Below, one piece after another: positions 17,375 through 23,724 of a stretch of 64,000 nt of DNA. The DNA is from Nostoc foliaceum FACHB-393 (GTDB taxonomy: Bacteria > Cyanobacteriota > Cyanobacteriia > Cyanobacteriales > Nostocaceae): NCBI RefSeq assembly GCF_014698505.1, contig NZ_JACJTD010000008.1, positions 1-64,000 of the forward strand, given 5' to 3'. Positions within the stretch are counted from its first letter, which is position 1; each line of letters begins with the position of its first letter. The notes below the pieces were generated by a model. That model saw nothing but the letters and a program-made list of their open reading frames with translations, had not been told where the DNA came from and did no database searches. Both the position numbers and the translations under genes were made by a program.

Positions 17375-17403
17375 GTAGGGGCACGGCAATGCCGTGCCCT
17401 CAT
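17375..17403. repeat. REP-type palindrome, upstream of RAYT copy 1
   Basis: GTAGGGGCACGGC, centre AAT, GCCGTGCCCTCA. It corresponds in position to 22165-22190 in the second RAYT unit, where the core is different. Confidence 0.75.
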
Positions 17404-17503
17404 AGAAATGTTCACCACCGCCAAGAATTTATTTGTAATTTCGTTATAGAGGAATTAGCTGGATGGAAAAATATTATTTATCGTTGAGATGCAAAATTTG
17501 TTG

Positions 17504-17530
17504 GAGGGCAAGGCATTGCCTTGCCCCTAC
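17504..17530. repeat. REP-type palindrome, upstream of RAYT copy 1
   Basis: GAGGGCAAGGC, centre ATT, GCCTTGCCCCTAC. The equivalent place in the second RAYT unit (22314-22341) has the CACGGC core instead. Confidence 0.75.
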
Positions 17531-17605
17531 GTTATTTTTATGGGTGAAGGAAAAAATCAACGATTAAAATAAATAAAAAATTATTATAAATAAATATAGA
17601 AAACT

Positions 17606-18202
17606 ATGCCTTATGATCCACAAAAACATCATCGGCATTCTATCCGCTTGAAAGGATACGATTACATCCAACATGGTGCATATTTCATCACCATCTGCAC
17701 TAGAGGACGGCAATGTTTATTTGGTAATGTGGTTAATGGCGAAATGCAATTAAATTATTTAGGTAATATTGCCTTAAATTGCTGGCAAACAATACCCGCT
17801 CATTTTTCTCACATTGAATTAGATACCTTTGTGGTTATGCCTAACCATATACACGGCATCTTAATCATAACCGACAACCCTGTAGGGGCAAGGCACTGCC
17901 TTGCCCTCAATCAACATCTCGACCACAACACAGAAAAATTCGGTAAACCTGTACGCGGTTCTATTTCTACAGTTATTGGTAGTTATAAAAGCGTTGTCAG
18001 CAAACGCATTAATATAATTTGGCAGACTAAAGGACAATCAATCTGGCAACGCAATTTTTATGAACACATTGGCAGAGAACAAAAATCTATAGATAACATC
18101 CGAGAATATATTGTCAATAATCCCCAGCGTTGGGCAGATGATCCAGAAAATACAACATCTAATTCTGACGCTCTAGACTACATTTTCGATATCCCTTTTT
18201 AA
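17606..18202 (+). CDS. REP-associated tyrosine transposase (RAYT), copy 1
   Basis: A 198-residue single-strand transposase of the IS200/IS605 Y1 superfamily. The HUH motif is intact (VVMPNHIHGILI near residue 83), and the candidate catalytic tyrosine is in REYIVNNPQRWADD near residue 172. YITICTRGRQCLFG-type strand 1 is also present. RAYTs process REP palindromes, and REPs of the expected type flank this gene at 17375, 17504 and 18258. A further REP lies inside the gene at 17882-17909 and is translated as GARHCLALNQH. The gene appears intact. Confidence 0.85.
   Translation: MPYDPQKHHRHSIRLKGYDYIQHGAYFITICTRGRQCLFGNVVNGEMQLNYLGNIALNCWQTIPAHFSHIELDTFVVMPNHIHGILIITDNPVGARHCLALNQHLDHNTEKFGKPVRGSISTVIGSYKSVVSKRINIIWQTKGQSIWQRNFYEHIGREQKSIDNIREYIVNNPQRWADDPENTTSNSDALDYIFDIPF
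17882..17909. repeat. REP palindrome inside the RAYT coding sequence
   Basis: GTAGGGGCAAGGC, centre ACT, GCCTTGCCCTCA, in frame within the transposase gene. It lies in the variable loop between the HUH motif and the C-terminal helices. Confidence 0.8.
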
Positions 18203-18257
18203 TCAAAAATCATGTGTTTGATTATAAATATCAATTCGCACTGAGACGCAACACATT

Positions 18258-18284
18258 GTAGGGGCAAGGCATTGCCTTGCCCTC
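18258..18284. repeat. REP-type palindrome downstream of RAYT copy 1
   Basis: GTAGGGGCAAGGC, centre ATT, GCCTTGCCCTCA. It occupies the space between the RAYT gene and the convergent Trypco1-like gene. Confidence 0.75.
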
Positions 18285-18310
18285 ATAATCAATATGTAGA
18301 ATGCATCGAA

Positions 18311-18646
18311 TTATAGCTTTTTGTTCGCCAAATTATACTTAACCTCAATTTCAAAATTACTCTCAGCCGAGCCTTCAGTTAAAAACGGAATGCCAGTTTT
18401 ACCACCCAGCTTGATGCCAAACTTAACCGTTACCTCTTCAGCGTCAGGTAAATTCTTAAATGCCCCAACCGCTAACTTGGCATAATCACGAATTTTGTTT
18501 TGAAATTCTCTGATATTAACCGTAGGTAAACCATCACGGTATCCCGGTTCCTCTTCTTCTGGAACCTCAGCGACGGTATTTGATTCTACGTAGATTTCGT
18601 ACTCCAGATCGTCTTCTTTGATGATTAAACGTTGTACTTCTGACAC
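18311..18646 (-). CDS. Trypco1-like (CU044_2847-type) small protein
   Basis: A 111-residue beta-rich protein with an acidic linker (EVPEEEEPG) and the C-terminal block VKFGIKLGGKTGIPFLTEG then ESNFEIEVKYNL. This resembles the trypsin-co-occurring domain 1 family, small proteins that accompany trypsin or caspase-like peptidases and STAND NTPases in predicted bacterial conflict systems. It is divergent from the caspase-STAND gene at 18716, with only 69 bases between the start codons, so shared regulation is likely. Its molecular role (sensor, effector partner or inhibitor) is unknown. Confidence 0.68.
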   Translation of the reverse strand: MSEVQRLIIKEDDLEYEIYVESNTVAEVPEEEEPGYRDGLPTVNIREFQNKIRDYAKLAVGAFKNLPDAEEVTVKFGIKLGGKTGIPFLTEGSAESNFEIEVKYNLANKKL

Positions 18647-18715
18647 AATAGCCTCAGTTACTATTTAAGTTATTCTTAGCAATATTACGTAAAAACGGAT
18701 GCCAGGTTAGATTAT

Positions 18716-21577
18716 ATGGCTAGATATGCACTGGTGTTGGGAATTGCTAAGTATGACAATTTCACCAACCTACCAAAGGCTGTCAATGATGCGGAACAAA
18801 TCGCCCAACTGCTGCGCGAACAAGGTCGATTTGATGTTCAGCCTTTACCTAGCAAGTTAATCGAGAGTGAGAATCGCTGGCAAATTACACCAGATAAAAA
18901 GTTAACTGGTAAAGAACTCGGACAAGCACTGAGAATATTTTTGTTAGAAAAAGCCAAAGGTCACGAGGCACTGATTTATTTTGCCGGACATGGATTTGAA
19001 GCACCCAGCCTGACAGGTGAAGCGAAAGGGTATTTGGCAACATCAGATTGTAACAAAGATGGACAAAATGCGATCGCCTTTGATGACCTCAACACTTTAA
19101 TCGCTAAATCTCAACTCAGCAGCTTAGTGGTATTGCTGGACTGCTGCTATGCGGGGTCTTTATTAGAGAGGAGTTTTATCAAGTCTGGTTTCTCCGTTTT
19201 CAACAGCAAACAAGACTACAGCTTAATTACAGCCTCTCGTGCCTCGGAAAGAGCGCGTGAAGATACCGAAGGTGGAATTTTCACCAAAGCAATTCTCAAA
19301 GGACTTGCTGAAGATAAAGCTGATGAAGCCACTGGGGAAATTAATGTCAATGACTTGATCAGCTTCGTTTCACGGGAACTCAAGCAAAGCGGACAAGAAC
19401 CAATTTACATGGGCGGTGGTAGGTCAATTCCTTTGGTTTGGTATCCGCCCAAGAATTTAGGAGTTATTACAAAAGTACTTGACGAATGTCCCTATCGGGG
19501 CTTAGAAGCTTTTGACAAGCAACACGCAAAATTCTTTTTTGGTCGTCAAAAAGTAGTTAACCATATTCAACAGAAACTCGACCTGGCTAAATTTGTCCCC
19601 ATCATTGGCGCGTCGGGGAGTGGTAAATCTTCAGTAGTGCGGGCGGGTTTGATTCCACAATTAGATGATAGTGAGTGGCAGGTTTTAGAACCAATTATGC
19701 CAGGGATTACACCTTTAACAGAATTGAGCGGAGCTTTTAAACAATTTTTTAAGGGGACTAAAAAACAGAAACAGCTTGAGAATTTGATTTGCACTGAGCC
19801 GAATAGTCTATCTGCAATTCTCGAAAATCTCCCTGGTTCAGCAAAATTCTTGCTGGTGGTGGATCAGTTTGAGGAAGTATTTACTGGCGGTGCTAGTCAG
19901 CAAGAAAAGCAGAGATTTATTGAGTTGCTAACTCAGGTAGTAGAGATTGCCGATTCGCGGTTAGCAGTTGTCATTACCATGAGAGCGGATTTTCTCGAAC
20001 CCTGTTTGCAATATCCCTCCTTGACTCAGCTAATTCAAACCCAGGCAGTTTTTATGCCGCCTTTAGCCGGAGTTGATTTAAAAGACACCATCACTGAACC
20101 AGCCAAACTTCAAGGTCATAGTGTTGAAGAAGGGCTAGTACTGAAGATTTTAGAAGATGTGAAACAAGAGCCAGGGTTTTTGCCTCTGTTGGAGTTTGCT
20201 TTAACTAAACTCTGGGACAAACGCGATCGCAATAAACATCAACTCACCCTAGAAGAATACGAAAAGTTGGGAGAATTAACAGGGGCGTTGAATCTCCATG
20301 CAGAAAATGTTTATCTTTACCAAGATTTTGAGGAAGAACCACCAAGCGCAGAACGCACTCAGCAGGAAAAAGAATGGATTGAGCGAATTTTTCTGCGGTT
20401 AGTGCGAACGGGAGAGGGAGAAAAAGACACTCGCCAACGCCAACCAAAAGCCACACTATTAAATATTGCAGGTGATGATGCCAAGCAACAGCAAGACCTC
20501 AGTGAGTTGATAGATGGGGAAGCGGGATTAGTTAAGGGACGCTTGTTGGTTACAGGGAAAGATGAAAATGGAGAAGCCTGGATTGATTTAGCCCATGAAG
20601 CTTTAATAGAAGGTTGGGAGCAGTTTGCTGAATGGCGGAAGGAAAACCGACCATTGCGACGACTGATTAACTTAGTCGAAGATGCTTTTCAGGAATGGAT
20701 AAAAAATCCGCAAGATGAAAATTTAATGATGGGGCGATTACTGGATCAAGTGCGGAAACAATGGCAAGAACTAGAACTAAATCTATCTCCCACTGTGGCA
20801 GTTTTTTGCCAACTAAGCATCGACACAGAGCTAACCCATAATCAGATGCTACGTTCTCAGGCAGAAGCAGCCACCAATCGCATAAAAGATGAGTTCTTAG
20901 CTGTTCTCTCCCATGAGTTAAGAGTTCCAATGAATGCCATCATGGGCTGGTCAAAATTGCTACAATCTCGCAAGTTGAGCGAAACTCAAACAACAAAAGC
21001 CTTGGAAACCATTGAACGCAATGCTAGCCTTCAATCGCAACTAATAGAAGACCTCTTGGATATATCAACACTCATACAAGGACAGATGCGTCTCAATGTC
21101 CTTACTTGCAATTTGGTATCTATTATTGAGGCAGTAATAGATACTATACACCTAGCTGCTCAGGCAAAAGAAATTCAAATTCAAACTATGCTTGACTCCA
21201 ATTTGGGTGCAGTGTTGGGCGATCCAAGACGTTTGCAGCAGGTAATTTGGAATTTACTCTTTAATGCTATTAAATTTACTTCCAAGGGTGGGTGCATTCA
21301 AATCAGCTTACAAAAAATTGATTCCTATGCTGTGATTACCGTGAGGGACACAGGTATAGGTATCAATCCTGATTTTCTCCCCTATATCTTTGATCAATTT
21401 CGTCAAGAAGACAGTTCCACTCAAAGGAGGTTTGGTGGACTGGGATTAGGGTTAGCAATCGTGCGTGTCTTGGTAGAATTGCACGGTGGTACAGTTTTTG
21501 CTGAAAGTCCAGGAGAAGGACAGGGGACGACATTTATTGTTAATCTGCCGATTAAAGCAGTTAATGTAGGTGAGTAA
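18716..21577 (+). CDS. Caspase-like peptidase / STAND NTPase / histidine kinase fusion
   Basis: A 953-residue three-part protein. Residues 1-245 form a peptidase C14 (caspase-like) domain with catalytic His in YFAGHGFEAP (H92) and Cys in VLLDCCYAGSLL (C144). Residues about 258-700 form a STAND-type NTPase: CPYRGLEAF, FFGRQ, Walker A GASGSGKSS (298-306), Walker B LLVVDQFEEVF (D383). Residues about 718-950 form a histidine kinase: H-box FLAVLSHELRVPMNAIMGW (His 733), N-box WNLLFNAIKFT, DTGIGI and FGGLGLGLAIV. No receiver domain or transmembrane helix is seen. Cyanobacterial relatives usually end in WD40 repeats. A WD40 blade remnant follows immediately at 21583, suggesting that the kinase replaced the propeller. 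Confidence 0.9.
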   Translation: MARYALVLGIAKYDNFTNLPKAVNDAEQIAQLLREQGRFDVQPLPSKLIESENRWQITPDKKLTGKELGQALRIFLLEKAKGHEALIYFAGHGFEAPSLTGEAKGYLATSDCNKDGQNAIAFDDLNTLIAKSQLSSLVVLLDCCYAGSLLERSFIKSGFSVFNSKQDYSLITASRASERAREDTEGGIFTKAILKGLAEDKADEATGEINVNDLISFVSRELKQSGQEPIYMGGGRSIPLVWYPPKNLGVITKVLDECPYRGLEAFDKQHAKFFFGRQKVVNHIQQKLDLAKFVPIIGASGSGKSSVVRAGLIPQLDDSEWQVLEPIMPGITPLTELSGAFKQFFKGTKKQKQLENLICTEPNSLSAILENLPGSAKFLLVVDQFEEVFTGGASQQEKQRFIELLTQVVEIADSRLAVVITMRADFLEPCLQYPSLTQLIQTQAVFMPPLAGVDLKDTITEPAKLQGHSVEEGLVLKILEDVKQEPGFLPLLEFALTKLWDKRDRNKHQLTLEEYEKLGELTGALNLHAENVYLYQDFEEEPPSAERTQQEKEWIERIFLRLVRTGEGEKDTRQRQPKATLLNIAGDDAKQQQDLSELIDGEAGLVKGRLLVTGKDENGEAWIDLAHEALIEGWEQFAEWRKENRPLRRLINLVEDAFQEWIKNPQDENLMMGRLLDQVRKQWQELELNLSPTVAVFCQLSIDTELTHNQMLRSQAEAATNRIKDEFLAVLSHELRVPMNAIMGWSKLLQSRKLSETQTTKALETIERNASLQSQLIEDLLDISTLIQGQMRLNVLTCNLVSIIEAVIDTIHLAAQAKEIQIQTMLDSNLGAVLGDPRRLQQVIWNLLFNAIKFTSKGGCIQISLQKIDSYAVITVRDTGIGINPDFLPYIFDQFRQEDSSTQRRFGGLGLGLAIVRVLVELHGGTVFAESPGEGQGTTFIVNLPIKAVNVGE

Positions 21578-21582
21578 AGGGT

Positions 21583-21792
21583 GATGTCTATGCCGTTGCC
21601 TTTAGCCAGGATGGGCAGACCATTGTCAGTGGTGGTGAAGACGGCACAGTGCGTTTATGGCGAGGTGGTTGGCGTGGATGGTTGCAAGTCTGTTGCGACA
21701 GGTTGCGTTACCATCCCATCTTCACCAATCCGCAAACAGAGGAGGCAAAAGCCGCTTGCGAAGTCTGCCGCAAACATGTTTGGAGTAAATAA
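21583..21792 (+). pseudogene. Orphan WD40 repeat and C-terminal tail of a lost STAND-WD40 protein
   Basis: Frame 1 from 21583 reads DVYAVAFSQDGQTIVSGGED then GTVRLW, a complete WD40 blade. It continues with a cysteine-containing tail (WLQVCCDRLRYHP, EEAKAACEVCRKHVWSK) to TAA at 21790-21792, 69 residues in all. It begins six bases after the kinase stop codon, in a different frame, and has no start of its own. Such tails end caspase/STAND-WD40 proteins in Nostoc. This is the vestige of the original C-terminus of the preceding gene. Confidence 0.85.
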
Positions 21793-21797
21793 CATGG

Positions 21798-21826
21798 GTA
21801 GGGGCACGGCAATGCCGTGCCCTTAC
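21798..21826. repeat. REP-type palindrome after the WD40 remnant
   Basis: GTAGGGGCACGGC, centre AAT, GCCGTGCCCTTAC, starting six bases after the remnant stop. Confidence 0.75.
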
Positions 21827-21863
21827 AATGGTCTGTACTTATTATCTCCACCATTTAGGCTCA

Positions 21864-22052
21864 GAACTCCAGTTTTCACCTTCAGAACTCGGAACTTGAA
21901 CCTCTGACCTCGAAACTTCGACCTTTGAACTCGAAACTTCGACCTCTGAACTCGAAACTTCGACTTTTGAACTCGAAATTTTGACCTTTGAACTCAAAAC
22001 TTTGACCTCTGAACTCAAAACTTCGACCTCTGAACTCGGAACTTCATGCTTA
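21864..22052. repeat. Tandem array, nine units of 21 bp
   Basis: Nine consecutive units begin at 21864, 21885, 21906 and every 21 bases up to 22032, with consensus GAACTCGAAACTTCGACCT plus two variable bases. There is no spacer variation, so it is not a CRISPR. Because 21 is a multiple of three, the minus strand stays open and would encode heptads such as VEVSSSE. It lies in the 624-base space between the WD40 remnant and the second RAYT unit and leads directly into the module at 22044-22100. Confidence 0.85.
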
Positions 22053-22164
22053 GAACAGCAATATCCGAGATTCAAAGGTGAATGATGGTGATTCAAGGGC
22101 GAATATTGTCCTTATTATTCCATCTTCACAAACCTGCAAACTAAAGCTACCCCAAATATCTTGC

Positions 22165-22190
22165 GTAAGGGCACAACAATGTTGTGCCCT
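22165..22190. repeat. REP-type palindrome, upstream of RAYT copy 2
   Basis: GTAAGGGCACAAC, centre AAT, GTTGTGCCCT. Positional equivalent of 17375-17403 with a different but still fully paired core. Confidence 0.7.
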
Positions 22191-22313
22191 GATAGAACTG
22201 TTCACCCCAGCCAAGAATTTATTTGTAATTTCTCGTAAAGGAATTAGTATCATTCAAATTTAATATACATCGTGCAAAACAATATTGTTTATCGTTGAGA
22301 TGCCAAATGGGTT

Positions 22314-22341
22314 GGAGGGCACGGCAATGCCGTGCCCCTAC
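22314..22341. repeat. REP-type palindrome, upstream of RAYT copy 2
   Basis: GAGGGCACGGC, centre AAT, GCCGTGCCCCTAC. Positional equivalent of 17504-17530. Confidence 0.75.
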
Positions 22342-22416
22342 ATTGTGTATATGGGTGTAAATAAAAATCATCGATTAAAATAAACACATATTGCTAATAG
22401 CTAAATATAAAAATTC

Positions 22417-23013
22417 ATGGCTTATGATTCACAAATACATCATCGCCATTCTATTCGCTTGAAAGGGTACAATTACACCTAACCTAGCGCATATTTCATC
22501 ACCATTTGCACCAAAGCGCGTCAATGTTTATTTGGTAATGTGGTTAAGAGCGAAATGCAATTAAATTATTTAGGTCATATTGCCTTCAACTACTGGCAAA
22601 CAATACCCGATCATGTTCCCCATATTGAATTAGATACCTTTGTAGTCATGCCTAACCATCTACAGGGCATCTTAATCATCACCGATAAACCTGTAGGGGC
22701 ACAACATTGTTGTGCCCTCAATCAACATCTCGCCCACAACACAGAAAAATTCGGTAAACCTGTACATGGTTCTATTTCTACAGTTATTCGTAGTTATAAA
22801 GGTGTTGTCACCAAACGCATTAATATAATTTGGCAGACCAAAGGACAATCAATCTGGCAACGCAATTTTTATGAACACATTGGAAGAGAGGAAAAATCTG
22901 TAGATAACATCCGAGAATATATTTTAAATAATCCCCAGCGTTGGGCAGATGATCCAGAAAAACCGCAACATAATTTTGACGATCGAGATTTCCTGTTTGA
23001 TATCCCTTTTTGA
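22417..23013 (+). pseudogene. REP-associated tyrosine transposase (RAYT), copy 2, inactivated
   Basis: Closely similar to the gene at 17606 over its whole length. Codon 22 is TAA (22480-22482) where copy 1 has CAA. In addition the HUH motif reads MPNHLQGILI, so its second histidine is lost. Either change should abolish activity. The frame is otherwise open from 22540 to 23013. An internal REP is present at 22693-22719, translated as GAQHCCALNQH. The tyrosine region REYILNNPQRWADD is kept. Confidence 0.85.
22693..22719. repeat. REP palindrome inside RAYT copy 2
   Basis: GTAGGGGCACAAC, centre ATT, GTTGTGCCCTCA. Same codon position as the internal REP of copy 1, but with the CACAAC core. Confidence 0.8.
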
Positions 23014-23069
23014 TTTAAAACCCTGTGTTATGTCATAAATATAAATTCGCGTTGGGATGCAACACCTGC

Positions 23070-23097
23070 TAAGGGCACGGCAATGCCGTGCCCCTAC
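23070..23097. repeat. REP-type palindrome downstream of RAYT copy 2
   Basis: CTAAGGGCACGGC, centre AAT, GCCGTGCCCCTAC. Positional equivalent of 18258-18284. HicB starts 45 bases later. Confidence 0.75.
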
Positions 23098-23141
23098 GAT
23101 GACTCAGATGTTCTAAACTGGAACTACGTTGTAAGCATTCA

Positions 23142-23390
23142 ATGATGGCGCAAATCACATTTAAGGTTGAAGCATTTTGGGATTCAGACGCAGAAGTTTG
23201 GGTAGCAACTAGTGATGATGTACCTGGATTGGTAACAGAAGCTTCTACGATTGAGGTTCTGACGCAAAAGCTGCGAGAAATAATTCCAGAACTGATCATT
23301 CTCAACAAAATTGTCCCTCTTGACTATGTGGGTTCCATCACCTTTGAGTTAACCAGCCATCGACAAGAGTTGATTCAGGTGGCTTCATAG
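23142..23390 (+). CDS. hicB: HicB-type antitoxin (DUF1902)
   Basis: An 82-residue protein with the partial RNase H-like HicB fold: ITFKVEAFWDSDAEVWVATS, DDVPGLVTEASTIEVL and LREIIPELI. It is the antitoxin partner of the HicA gene that begins at the next base after its stop codon (TAG then ATG). Start may be ATG 23142 or the ATG one codon later. Antitoxin-first order is found in a subset of hicAB loci. It probably neutralises HicA and represses the operon, although no separate DNA-binding domain is visible. Confidence 0.8.
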   Translation: MMAQITFKVEAFWDSDAEVWVATSDDVPGLVTEASTIEVLTQKLREIIPELIILNKIVPLDYVGSITFELTSHRQELIQVAS

Positions 23391-23588
23391 ATGAGTGCGT
23401 CGTTTACTCCTGAGTTGAAAAAGATGCTTTCAGAAGTTGGGTGCTACTTTGAACGGCAAGGCAAAGGAGATCATGAAATCTGGTACAGTCCAATTACAGA
23501 TCGTCGGTTTGTTGTAGACGGAACCATCAAATCACGCCATACCGCTAATGGAGTTTTGAAACAAGCTGGACTTCCCAAAGCCTTTTAG
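23391..23588 (+). CDS. hicA: HicA-type mRNA interferase toxin
   Basis: A 65-residue double-stranded RNA-binding-like protein. FTPELKKMLSEVGCYFERQG is followed by KGDHEIWYSP, which carries the histidine required for RNase activity in the family, and by the C-terminal KSRHTANGVLKQAGLP typical of HicA. It is directly adjacent to hicB, so the two are certainly co-transcribed. It appears intact. Confidence 0.82.
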   Translation: MSASFTPELKKMLSEVGCYFERQGKGDHEIWYSPITDRRFVVDGTIKSRHTANGVLKQAGLPKAF

Positions 23589-23639
23589 GGAGGTAGCAAG
23601 TAGCAAGTAAGGACGGTAAAACAGGAAAATAGACTTCTA

Positions 23640-23724
23640 ATCAGCAAGCTTGAGGCTGGGAACTCGGAACTTCGTGCCTTGAACTGCAACAACCGAGTTC
23701 TAAGGATGAATGGTGGTGAATCAA
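23640..23724. repeat. Dispersed module abutting the UPF0182 start
   Basis: Gaactcggaacttcgtgcc, then aaccgagttctaaggatgaa and tggtggtgaatcaa, related to the modules at 17187-17310 and 22044-22100. It marks the right edge of the repeat-bounded island and ends at the ATG of the next gene. Confidence 0.65.

Noticed and set aside
21581..21907. 108-codon plus-strand frame after the kinase gene
   Set aside because: The WD40 sequence is in another frame (from 21583); this frame is its shadow and runs on into repeat DNA.
21864..22052. CRISPR-like array
   Set aside because: Units are contiguous at 21 bp with no unique spacers, and no cas gene is nearby.
21842..22096. 84-codon minus-strand frame with VEVSSSE heptads
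   Set aside because: It is the translation of the 21-bp tandem array and a dispersed module. No start context; kept as a repeat only.
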